Of a DNA stretch of 61,908 nucleotides, positions 45,742 through 53,165 are shown in pieces (the stretch's first letter is position 1; each line of letters begins with the position of its first letter). Under the pieces are notes generated by a model. The model did not search any database, had not been told where the DNA came from, and was given only the letters and a program-made list of their open reading frames with translations. The stretch is taken from the NCBI GenBank assembly GCA_002238605.1, contig MPMR01000025.1, forward strand, positions 1-61,908, given 5' to 3'. A program made the translations under genes and the position numbers. This DNA comes from BD2-11 clade cluster bacterium bin43. Lineage in GTDB: Bacteria > Gemmatimonadota > Gemmatimonadetes > Longimicrobiales > Gaopeijiaceae.

Positions 45742-46854
45742 TCATGTGCCGTTCCCCTCCGGCAGATGCCCGGATGCAGCGCGACCCGTCCACTGGCGGC
45801 GTAAACTCCCCCCTGTCTCCAGATCTGCTTCCGGATAGAACTGTCGGCTATAGAGGCGGTATTTTCCGATAGGGCCGTCGGCCCGGCACAGACGCGGAGG
45901 AGACTGGTAGCGCTTTCGCTCCCAGATGACCACGTCCTGCGCGACGAACCGCCTCTCCTCGGAAATCAGAACGCGGTTCATCAGCCTGTTGCGGAACTTC
46001 CTCGGCAGGAACCCCAGACCGACGATGTACCGCCCCGGCTTCCGCACCTCCCGCGCCTGGCTGACCAAGGTCAGATCGACGAGCTCGCCGTCGACGGGGG
46101 TCGACAGGACCCACAGTCTCGAATCCATGCCGATGGTCTTCTCGTGGACCTCGACGAACGAATATCCCAGACCATGGACGTGGGTGACGGCCGATACCTC
46201 GGATTCGACGCCGATCAGTCCCGCGATGGTCCGGACGTTCTTGAAGTCGAAGCAGCTCTTCAGATATGCGCCGTCGATCGAGAATGCGGTCGGTTCCACA
46301 TCGTGGTAGCCGTGCGTGTACTCCAGGTGCTCTACGTCCACGGAGTTCTCGGCGGTCTCCTGGGGGTGGCCGCGGAACCGCATGGTGGCGAATCGCAGCC
46401 CGCTCCAGTCCGCCCCCGTGGGCGGCTCCTCCGGCAGATGCCACTGGGGCGCTCGCCCGCCGACGCCCCACCAGGCGAAGACCATGCCCAGGATCTCGGT
46501 CGTCTCGTAGAGCTTCAGCTTCGCGGCCCGCGGGGCCGGGGCGTTGGGCGTGGAGACGCACCGGCCGGCGGTATCGAAGGTGAACCCGTGGAAGGGACAT
46601 ACCAGGCAGCCGTCCCGGATGGTGCCGCCGGCCGCCGGTCCCAGGTGCGAGCCCAGGTGGGGGCAGAACGCATCGGCCACGCAGACGCGGCCCTCCTCGT
46701 CGCACCACGCGACGATCTCCTCGCCCATCCAGGTCTTCTCGATCAGCCGCTCTTTCAGCAGGGTCTCGCGGGCCGCGATGAAGTACCATCCCTCCGGGAA
46801 CGGCGGGAGTGCATCGATGCGCCGCGGGATCCGCCCGTTGCCCTTCATGATCAT
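45742..46854 (-). CDS. Rieske non-heme iron oxygenase, oxygenase subunit
   Basis: The 370-residue protein has an N-terminal Rieske domain with the 2Fe-2S ligands CPH (Cys64, His66) and CPFH (Cys86, His89), and a C-terminal catalytic domain. The latter has the mononuclear iron motif D-x2-H-x4-H (Asp173, His176, His181 in DVEHLEYTH). The start GWYFIAARE and the order of motifs recall steroid-acting relatives (KshA, DAF-36/Neverland 7-desaturase, bacterial sterol C-4 demethylase SdmA), but other substrates are possible. No reductase or ferredoxin is adjacent. It leads the minus-strand series Rieske-RND-P450-SMT. ATG 46854 or 46848 could start it; GGAG lies just upstream of both. Confidence 0.88.
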   Translation of the reverse strand: MIMKGNGRIPRRIDALPPFPEGWYFIAARETLLKERLIEKTWMGEEIVAWCDEEGRVCVADAFCPHLGSHLGPAAGGTIRDGCLVCPFHGFTFDTAGRCVSTPNAPAPRAAKLKLYETTEILGMVFAWWGVGGRAPQWHLPEEPPTGADWSGLRFATMRFRGHPQETAENSVDVEHLEYTHGYHDVEPTAFSIDGAYLKSCFDFKNVRTIAGLIGVESEVSAVTHVHGLGYSFVEVHEKTIGMDSRLWVLSTPVDGELVDLTLVSQAREVRKPGRYIVGLGFLPRKFRNRLMNRVLISEERRFVAQDVVIWERKRYQSPPRLCRADGPIGKYRLYSRQFYPEADLETGGSLRRQWTGRAASGHLPEGNGT

Positions 46855-46884
46855 GCGGCTCCGAGTTGCTGAAGTGTCGCTGGT

Positions 46885-46898
46885 CGAGCCCGGGCTCG
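46885..46898. promoter_or_regulatory. Perfect 14-bp palindrome upstream of the Rieske gene
   Basis: CGAGCCCGGGCTCG is self-complementary without a spacer and lies 31-44 bases upstream of the Rieske ATG, where an operator could overlap the promoter. GC-rich palindromes also arise by chance in this genome, so this is only a candidate. Confidence 0.3.
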
Positions 46899-46969
46899 TG
46901 AGACCCGAGCTAACTGCTGCCCTCTTCCGCCGTTACGGACTCTGTAAAATATCGCGCCGAGAGCGCAGT

Positions 46970-46998
46970 TTGGCAAACACCTGCGACAAAAATATGAT
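46970..46998 (+). promoter_or_regulatory. Sigma70-type promoter for the AAA-nuclease gene
   Basis: TTGGCA at 46970-46975 and TATGAT at 46993-46998 are separated by exactly 17 bases, in a locally AT-rich stretch. A transcript starting near 47005 would have a leader of about 100 bases before ATG 47108, or 25 bases before the GTG at 47030, which has GGTGGAGGG upstream. Confidence 0.5.
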
Positions 46999-47107
46999 AA
47001 TAAGCGACAATTTCGGTGGAGGGCGCAGCGTGCGTACCATGCGGGCGGGATGCCGGCGTGGGCCGCCCGCCTTGCTCGTCGCGCGGCAAAACGGCAAGCT
47101 TGCCCAC

Positions 47108-48688
47108 ATGCGCCGCTTCAACACCGCCGGTCCCGTCCGTCCCGCCGAGCACTACTGCGTTCCGCCGCTTGAGCGGCTTCATCTGGGCGAGTTGCTGGCC
47201 CTTGTTCGCGGCAAGCAGTACTTCGTGCTTCACGCCCCGCGGCAGACGGGCAAGACGTCCCTGCTGTTTGCTCTGCGCGACCTGCTGAACAGTGGGACGG
47301 AGGGCGCGTACCGCTGCGCGTACGTGAACGTGGAGATGGCGCAGACGGCGCGCGAGGACGTTGGGCGAGCGATGGGCGCGATCGTGGACGAGATGGGGGC
47401 GGAGGCGCTGGACACGCTGGGCGACTCCGACACCGCCGGGTTGGCGTCGTCGATGGATACCACGACTCGGCCGGACACCGCGCTCCGGAGGTTGCTCGCC
47501 CGCTGGGCCGGGGCCGATCCCAGGCCGCTCGTTCTTCTGATTGACGAGATCGACGCGCTGATCGGCGACTCGCTTGTGTCGGTGCTGCGGCAGCTGCGAG
47601 CAGGGTATCCGCGCCGCTCGCGGCACTTTCCGCAGTGCGTGGTGCTGTGCGGTGTGCGGGACGTGCGCGACTATCGCATCCACGCAGGCTCGGAGCGCCA
47701 GCCGATCACGGGGGGCAGTGCCTTCAACATCAAGGCGCGGTCGCTGCGGATGGGCGACTTTACGGAAGCCGAGGTCCGTGCGCTGTACGCGCAGCACACG
47801 GAGGCGACCGGACAGGAGTTCGCGGAGGAGGCCCTGGCCGCCGTCTGGGGGCAGACGTGCGGGCAGCCGTGGCTCGTGAATGCGCTGGGGCGGGAAATGT
47901 GCTTCAAGCACGAGGAGGCGCGGCCGCGCTCGCAGCCGATTTCGGAGGCCGACGTCTACGAGGCGCGCGAGGCGCTGATCCTGCGGCGGGAGACGCACCT
48001 CGACCAGCTGACCGACAAGCTGCGGGAGCCGAGGGTGCGCAGGGTCATCGAGCCGTTGCTGAGCGGAGGCAACGCGGGGTATTCGGACCTGGACCGGGAG
48101 TACGTCCGCGACCTCGGGCTGGTCGCGGGGGACCCTCCGCTCCGGATCGCGAACCCGGTCTACGCGGAGGTGCTGCCCCGGGTGCTGACCTGGGTGCTGG
48201 AGGACGAAATGCCGGGCGGGACGGCGTCGTACGTGAAGCCGGACGGGAGCCTGGGCATGGACCGGCTGCTGGGAGCGTTCCAGGATTTCTTCAGGGAAAA
48301 CTCGGAGCACTGGATCAAGCGCGCCCAGTACACGGAGGCGGGTCCGCAGCTGGTTCTTCAGGCGTTCCTGCACCGGGTGGTGAACGGCGCGGGGCGCATC
48401 GAGCGTGAGTACGCGCTGGGAAGCCGCCGGGTGGACCTGCTGGTGTTCTGGCCCCGCGGCGAAGGCCGGAACGACAAGTATGTGGTGGAGTGCAAGCTTC
48501 TCCGGGGGAGCCGTGCCCGGACGGTGGAACGGGGGCTCGAGCAGACGGCGGCGTACATGGACATCTCGGGGGCCGAGGCCGGGCATCTCGTCGTCTTCGA
48601 CATGCGCGAAGGGAGGACCTGGGCGGACCGACTCTTTCGCGAGAGGCACGAACGGGGGAACAGAAACATCACCGTATGGGGGATGTGA
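47108..48688 (+). CDS. AAA ATPase with C-terminal PD-(D/E)XK nuclease-like domain
   Basis: The 526-residue protein begins RRFNTAGPVRPAEHYCVPPL. Walker A is APRQTGKTS (43-51) and Walker B is LVLLIDEIDAL (about 140). A helical lid with a winged-helix-like section (QPWLVNALGREMCF) follows. The C-terminal domain reads EREYALGSRRVDLLVFWPR then KYVVECKLLRG, the D-x(n)-E-x-K core of restriction-like nucleases. Such ATPase-nuclease proteins are common in accessory and defence-rich regions, but a role in immunity is not shown. In-frame starts also exist at 47030 (GTG, good ribosome-binding site) and 47039 (ATG). I kept 47108 because family members begin with this FNTAGP segment. The amidase gene follows after 10 bp. 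Confidence 0.8.
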   Translation: MRRFNTAGPVRPAEHYCVPPLERLHLGELLALVRGKQYFVLHAPRQTGKTSLLFALRDLLNSGTEGAYRCAYVNVEMAQTAREDVGRAMGAIVDEMGAEALDTLGDSDTAGLASSMDTTTRPDTALRRLLARWAGADPRPLVLLIDEIDALIGDSLVSVLRQLRAGYPRRSRHFPQCVVLCGVRDVRDYRIHAGSERQPITGGSAFNIKARSLRMGDFTEAEVRALYAQHTEATGQEFAEEALAAVWGQTCGQPWLVNALGREMCFKHEEARPRSQPISEADVYEAREALILRRETHLDQLTDKLREPRVRRVIEPLLSGGNAGYSDLDREYVRDLGLVAGDPPLRIANPVYAEVLPRVLTWVLEDEMPGGTASYVKPDGSLGMDRLLGAFQDFFRENSEHWIKRAQYTEAGPQLVLQAFLHRVVNGAGRIEREYALGSRRVDLLVFWPRGEGRNDKYVVECKLLRGSRARTVERGLEQTAAYMDISGAEAGHLVVFDMREGRTWADRLFRERHERGNRNITVWGM

Positions 48689-48698
48689 AGGAGGCACC

Positions 48699-50393
48699 AT
48701 GTCCGAAATGAATCGACGCACGTTTCTCGGCACCGGGGCGGCGGCCGGCGCTCTGGTCGCGGTTGGCGGCTGTAATCCTCCGGGGGGCGACGCTGGTTCG
48801 GGTGGCGACGCTGGTTCGGGGCGCGGTGGCGCGGGGGGCGAGAGCGCTCCGGGCAGCGTTCCGGACTTCGCACTCGACGAGATCACGATCGACGCGGTCC
48901 ACGAGGGCATGCGGACGGGTGAGTACACCTGCAGCTCGATCACGGAGATGTACCTCGAGCGCATCGAGGCGCTGAACCGGCAGGGGCCGCGGCTGTTCGC
49001 GGTGCTCGAGGTGAACCCGGACGCGCTCGAAATCGCCGACGCGCTCGACCGCGAATTCCAGGCCTCGGGGCCCCGGGGGCCGCTGCACGGCATCCCCATT
49101 CTCCTGAAGGACAACATCGATACGGCGGACGGGATGACGACGACCGCCGGGTCGACGGCGCTCGCCGGATCGATCGCACCGCAGGACGCCTTCGTGGCCG
49201 CGCGGCTGCGGGAGGCGGGCGCGCTCCTGCTCGGCAAGGCGAACATGAGCGAGTGGGCGGGCTGGAAGTCGTTCGAGTTCGGGGCGTCGGGCTGGAGCGG
49301 CCGCGGCTGGGACGGCGGCCGGGGCGGCTTCTGCAAGAACCCCTACGCGCTCGACCGCACCCCGGGCGGGTCCAGCTCCGGGTCCGGGTCGGGCGCGGCG
49401 GCCAACCTGGCGGTCGCGGCGATCGGCTCCGAGACGGACGGCTCCATCGTCGGCCCGTCGTCGCGCAACTGCCTGGTCGGCATCAAGCCCACGATCGGCC
49501 TGCACAGCCGGGGCGGCGTCATCCCCATCGCGCACAGCCAGGACAGCACCGGCCCGATGGCGCGCACCGTGCGCGACGCCGCGATCATGCTCGGCACCAT
49601 GGTCGGGGTCGACCCCCGCGACCCGCTGACCGCCGCGAGCGCGGGCAACTTCCTGACCGACTACACCGGCGCGCTGGACCCGGCCGGCCTGGGCGGCGCC
49701 CGCGTCGGCGTCCTGCGCGAGTACGCCGGCTTCGACAGCCGCGTCGACGCGCTGTTCGAAGAGGCGCTCGACGTCATGCGGGCGGAAGGCGCGACGGTGG
49801 TCGATCCCGTCACGCTTCCGGGAGAGCTGCGCTTCGGCAACGAGTACGAGATGGAGGTGCTGTACCACGAGTTCAAGGCGGACCTGAACGCCTATCTCGC
49901 CTCGCTGGGTCCCGACGCGCCGATCAGGTCGCTCGCCGAACTCATCGAGTACAACGAGGCGAATGCCGACCTGGAGCTCGCCCTCTACGGGCAGGAACTC
50001 CATGTGCGCTCCCAGGAGCGGGGGCCGCTGACCGACCAGCGCTACATCGACGCGCTGGCCGCCAGCCACCGGCTTTCGCGCGAAGAGGGGATCGACCGCG
50101 CCATGGACGAGCACCAGCTGGACGCGCTGGTCGGGATCACGTCGGGGATTCCCGCGATGCAGGACCCGCTCGACGCGTCGGGCGGAGGCGGGGGCGGATG
50201 CTCAACGCCGCCGGCCATGGCGGCCTATCCCAACATGTCGGTGCCCATGGGGTTCATCCACGGGCTCCCGATCGGCATGTCGCTGTGCGGCCGCGCCTGG
50301 AGCGAGGCGACCCTGATCCGCCTCGCGTATGCGTTCGAGCAGGCGACGAACGTGCGGCGGCCGCCGACGTTTCAGGCGACGGTGGGGGTGTGA
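48699..50393 (+). CDS. Tat-exported amidase (amidase-signature family)
   Basis: The 564-residue protein starts at ATG 48699, preceded by AAGGAGG. The leader NRRTFLGTGAAAGALVAVGG has twin arginines and is followed by Cys25 in a lipobox-like site and a Gly/Ser-rich linker. Catalytic residues are Lys137 (ILLKDNID), the cis-Ser in GGSSSGSGSG (about 225) and Ser249 (ETDGSIVGPSS). A family-typical insertion GWSGRGWDGGRGGFCKNPY precedes the Ser motif. The function is hydrolysis of an extracytoplasmic amide; substrate unknown. It resembles the amidase at 25.4 kb in fold only, being clearly divergent in sequence. Confidence 0.92.
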   Translation: MSEMNRRTFLGTGAAAGALVAVGGCNPPGGDAGSGGDAGSGRGGAGGESAPGSVPDFALDEITIDAVHEGMRTGEYTCSSITEMYLERIEALNRQGPRLFAVLEVNPDALEIADALDREFQASGPRGPLHGIPILLKDNIDTADGMTTTAGSTALAGSIAPQDAFVAARLREAGALLLGKANMSEWAGWKSFEFGASGWSGRGWDGGRGGFCKNPYALDRTPGGSSSGSGSGAAANLAVAAIGSETDGSIVGPSSRNCLVGIKPTIGLHSRGGVIPIAHSQDSTGPMARTVRDAAIMLGTMVGVDPRDPLTAASAGNFLTDYTGALDPAGLGGARVGVLREYAGFDSRVDALFEEALDVMRAEGATVVDPVTLPGELRFGNEYEMEVLYHEFKADLNAYLASLGPDAPIRSLAELIEYNEANADLELALYGQELHVRSQERGPLTDQRYIDALAASHRLSREEGIDRAMDEHQLDALVGITSGIPAMQDPLDASGGGGGGCSTPPAMAAYPNMSVPMGFIHGLPIGMSLCGRAWSEATLIRLAYAFEQATNVRRPPTFQATVGV

Positions 50394-50408
50394 GGGGGCG
50401 CGTCCCGA

Positions 50409-50434
50409 TTACACAAATTACGTATTTTGTGTAA
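50409..50434. promoter_or_regulatory. AT-rich inverted repeat, candidate operator/promoter of the antitoxin genes
   Basis: TTACACAAA (50409-50417) and TTTGTGTAA (50426-50434) are perfect 9-bp arms around an 8-bp AT-rich spacer, in a 40-bp AT-rich island inside GC-rich DNA. It sits 67 bp upstream of the DUF433 gene. Antitoxins of this kind bind such dyads to repress themselves. It could equally be a terminator for the amidase gene, although no U-tract follows. Confidence 0.5.
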
Positions 50435-50500
50435 AATACGTGGTTTACGAGACTGGCCAGATAGAGTTCATTGGGAGTGGCACCAGGCCGGGAGGCACGC

Positions 50501-50722
50501 ATGCTCAATTGGCGAGACTACATCACGGTCGACCCCGCGGTTTGCCATGGGCGAGCCTGCTTCACCGGCACCAGGGTTCTTGTCACCACCGTATTGGACA
50601 ACTTGGCGGCGGGGCTGGACACCGAGGAAATCATGCGGAGCTACCCGTCCGTCACGGCCGAGTCCGTGCAGGCTACGATGTGCTACGCTGCCGATCTCGC
50701 CAGGATTCGCGTTCGGGACTAG
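50501..50722 (+). CDS. DUF433 family protein (antitoxin-like)
   Basis: The 73-residue protein reads WRDYITVDPAVCHGRACFTG then TRVLVTTVLDNLAAGLDTEE, the DUF433 fold with a winged-helix-like core. DUF433 genes are usually followed at once by a PIN-like (DUF5615) toxin gene. None is found here: the next 86 bp end in what looks like the tail of a HigB gene. It is probably an orphan antitoxin or regulator. Confidence 0.8.
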   Translation: MLNWRDYITVDPAVCHGRACFTGTRVLVTTVLDNLAAGLDTEEIMRSYPSVTAESVQATMCYAADLARIRVRD

Positions 50723-50760
50723 TCGGTTCCGGCCCTCCAGGCCCATCGCATCGGGCTCAC

Positions 50761-50796
50761 GACGACCATGGTCCTCTCCACGTTGACTACCACTGA
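50761..50796 (+). pseudogene. Probable C-terminal remnant of a HigB-type toxin gene
   Basis: The last codons before 50796 read DDHGPLHVDYH and stop, close to the conserved HigB/RelE-type ending (GP-x-VEIVDYH). They are followed by a 12-bp gap and the higA ATG, the normal higB-higA spacing. Upstream codons do not give a HigB protein. This is a short match, so the claim is modest. Confidence 0.4.
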
Positions 50797-50808
50797 GGGA
50801 GCTACACC

Positions 50809-51123
50809 ATGACTCGCCTCGAGCCGGTTCACCCCGGCGAAGTGCTGAAGCACGACTTCATGGAACCGTTCGCGTTGTCGTCCAACGCGCTGGCCAGAGC
50901 GATCGGAGCGACACCGGCGCGAATCAACGAGATCGTCCGCTGCCGGCGCGGCATCACGGCGGAGACCGCTCTGCGGCTCGCCCGGTATTTCGGGACCGAC
51001 GCGCAGAGCTGGATGAACCTGCAGGACCGATACGAACTTGCCGTGGCGAAGAGACGCGTGGAGGACGCCCTGGCGGCGATTCGGCCGCTGAGATCCTCCC
51101 TCCCTCTCACGTCCCGGAGATAG
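50809..51123 (+). CDS. higA: HigA-type antitoxin / XRE-family regulator
   Basis: The 104-residue protein begins EPVHPGEVLKHDFMEPFALS, the HigA start, and has the Cro/C1 HTH SSNALARAIGATPARINEIV followed by ITAETALRLARYFG and WMNLQDRYEL. Antitoxins of this family bind the HigB RNase and repress their own promoter through the HTH. No intact higB is present beside it; only a likely C-terminal scrap lies 12 bp upstream. So it is probably a solitary regulator, or helps neutralise a HigB encoded elsewhere. Confidence 0.88.
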   Translation: MTRLEPVHPGEVLKHDFMEPFALSSNALARAIGATPARINEIVRCRRGITAETALRLARYFGTDAQSWMNLQDRYELAVAKRRVEDALAAIRPLRSSLPLTSRR

Positions 51124-51133
51124 CCGCGCAGCC

Positions 51134-51286
51134 ATGGCCCGCAAAGAAAACGGTCGCGGGAAGGCCCGGCAGGGCAATCCCGCCGCGATGCACGAGCTCA
51201 GCCAGCTGTACGCGTTGGGCGAACTGGTACCACGGGACGAGGCGAAGGCTCTCGACCACCTGCGGCGAGCGGCGGAAGAGGGATAG
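51134..51286 (+). CDS. 50-residue protein made of one Sel1-like repeat
   Basis: ATG 51134 opens a 50-codon frame. After a short basic leader (MARKENGRGKA) it reads QGNPAAMHELSQLYALGELV and PRDEAKALDHLRRAAEEG. This is the Sel1 consensus of about 36-40 residues (A-x-x-G-N-x-x-A, L-x-x-LY-x-x-G, D-x-x-K-A-x-x-x-x-x-x-A-A-x-x-G). Sel1 repeats are helical hairpins that mediate protein binding and usually occur in arrays. The gene lies 10 bp after higA and is probably co-transcribed. Confidence 0.7.
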   Translation: MARKENGRGKARQGNPAAMHELSQLYALGELVPRDEAKALDHLRRAAEEG

Positions 51287-51378
51287 CCTGGCACGACGGA
51301 CTCCAAGTGGCCATCGGAGCCACCGGGCGCTAGGTTTCGGCATACCAACCAACCACGCGGTGACGAGGCATCCCACCG

Positions 51379-52500
51379 ATGTTCAAGCGTATCTGCATCG
51401 ACAACTATAAGTCTTTTGTCAACTTCGAGTTACGGCTTGGAGAACTGACGTTGCTCGTCGGGCAGAACGGGGCGGGCAAGACGGGAGTGCTGGACGTGGT
51501 GTACGCTTTGCGAAAGCTCTTGGAAGGCACAGCTCGGGTTACCGACAGGGATGTGTTCCCCCCGTCCTCCCTTACCAGATGGCAAGAGCGGGCCGTTCAG
51601 GCCTTTCAGGTGGAAGTGGAGTTGGACCGAGACGCGTTCCAGTATCGTCTGGAGGTGGAACACGACCGCCGCGAACGCCGCGCACGGATCATCCTGGAGA
51701 CCCTGTCGAGGAATGAAGGCTATTTGTTCCGGTTCGCACGAGGCGACGTGCGATTGTACCGTGACGACCACTCGGAAGGGCCCACCTTCAAGGGCGACTG
51801 GAGAGAATCCGCACTCGCCCGCGTCGTACCTGTCGAGGAAAATGTTGGCCTCACGCGTTTTCTCGAATTCATGCGCGGTGTGCTGGTTTGTGGGCTCAAC
51901 TCGCCGACTCTCGTCTCGGAGTCGGCCAGCGAGGATCTGATCCTGGCAAGGGATGGACGGAACTTCGTCGATTGGTATCGTCACCTCCTGCAGGAACGGC
52001 AGCACCTGAATCCAGGGTACATTCAAGCGATGCAGCATGTACTGGACGGACTGCGTGGATTCCGTTTGGAGAGGGTGGGCATCGACACGCGGGTGTTGTC
52101 CGCGGTCTTCGGTGAGGCTGGTGAGACCCACGAATACAGATTCCACGAATTGTCGGATGGCCAGAGGACCTTGATCGTCCTCTACGCCATTACGCTCCTC
52201 ACCGCCGACCAGGGGACCGTGCTCTTCATTGACGAGCCCGTTAACTACGTGGGTCTGCGGGAAATCCAGCCTTGGCTGATCGCGCTCGCAGATGCTTGCG
52301 GAGGCGCCGTTCCTCAGGCTGTCCTGTGCTCGCACCACCCCGAAGTCATTGACTATCTGGGAGGTGACCGAGGCATTCTGCTGTGGCGCTCGGGGGTCGG
52401 GCCTACGAGGGCGGAATCGCTGGCCGAGGGGTTGAAGCAGTCGACTGGTAGGAGTCCGCTAAGGCTCTCGCAGCTGATGGCCCGAGGCTGGGAACGGTAG
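51379..52500 (+). CDS. AAA/SMC-like ATPase (AAA_21, OLD-type)
   Basis: The 373-residue protein starts ICIDNYKSFVNFELRLGELT. Walker A is GQNGAGKTG (28-36), an ABC-like signature is LSDGQRTLIVLYA, and Walker B is VLFIDEPVNYVG followed by a His-containing switch (CSHHPEVIDYL). This is the ATPase half of OLD-family proteins, lacking its own TOPRIM domain. Its stop overlaps the GTG of the next gene (TAGTG), which encodes a TOPRIM-like protein. The two could thus be a split OLD-type nuclease, as in AbiL or RloA/RloB-like defence pairs. That function is inference. Confidence 0.8.
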   Translation: MFKRICIDNYKSFVNFELRLGELTLLVGQNGAGKTGVLDVVYALRKLLEGTARVTDRDVFPPSSLTRWQERAVQAFQVEVELDRDAFQYRLEVEHDRRERRARIILETLSRNEGYLFRFARGDVRLYRDDHSEGPTFKGDWRESALARVVPVEENVGLTRFLEFMRGVLVCGLNSPTLVSESASEDLILARDGRNFVDWYRHLLQERQHLNPGYIQAMQHVLDGLRGFRLERVGIDTRVLSAVFGEAGETHEYRFHELSDGQRTLIVLYAITLLTADQGTVLFIDEPVNYVGLREIQPWLIALADACGGAVPQAVLCSHHPEVIDYLGGDRGILLWRSGVGPTRAESLAEGLKQSTGRSPLRLSQLMARGWER

Positions 52501-53048
52501 TGGCCCGACGAAGAGTGCAGTATGTCCTGGTGTGCGAGGACGTACAGCACGAAGCGTTCGCGCGCCGGTTTCTGAAGGAAATGAGACTCGTAACCGACCC
52601 TCACCAGCTACGGGTAGAGCGTAGTCCCGGTGGCCGGGGAGCAGCTGACCAGTTCGTTCAGGAGACATATGTGACGGAACTGGATGCGGGCCGCAGGATT
52701 CATGTCACCAGGACCTTGCTCGTCCTGACCGATGGCGACGCGATGGGCCCCGAGGAGCGGTTGCGCAGGCTGGACGACGCATGTACTCGGCAGGGCGTGG
52801 AGCCAAGGTCACCTGCCGAGAGGGTTGCCGTTTTCATCCCCACGTGGAATATCGAGACATGGCTTGCCTACCTGGAAGACCAGAACGTGGACGAGAGACG
52901 GCAGGATTATCCCAGGTTGACGAGGCCGGGAGACTGTAGACAGCACAGTCGGGTGTTGGCTGAGATGTGTCGGCGCAGGGAATTGCGACGGCCTGCCCCG
53001 GAATCTCTTCGGGCTGCCTGCGAGGAATACGATATGCGATTGCGCTGA
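52500..53048 (+). CDS. TOPRIM-like/RloB-type small protein, partner of the ATPase
   Basis: The 182-residue protein has a first strand and acidic residue YVLVCEDVQHEAF (Glu13), then LLVLTDGD (Asp78, Asp80) and a WNIETWLAYLED segment. That is the order expected for TOPRIM-like nucleases of the RloB/DUF4276 kind, where Glu and the D-x-D bind magnesium and an I-E-x-W motif follows. Start is GTG at 52500, overlapping the ATPase stop. Family assignment rests on these short motifs. The pair would act together on DNA or tRNA. Confidence 0.6.
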   Translation: MARRRVQYVLVCEDVQHEAFARRFLKEMRLVTDPHQLRVERSPGGRGAADQFVQETYVTELDAGRRIHVTRTLLVLTDGDAMGPEERLRRLDDACTRQGVEPRSPAERVAVFIPTWNIETWLAYLEDQNVDERRQDYPRLTRPGDCRQHSRVLAEMCRRRELRRPAPESLRAACEEYDMRLR

Positions 53049-53165
53049 TCCCGCGTAATCCCAGATCCACTGAACAACCCCGACCCGCTGTCCAGTGGCG
53101 GAGCGCACGGTCCCCTACATCGAGGCCCTGAAACAGCTCCGACCACGGGCTCGTAGGTCCGCCCC

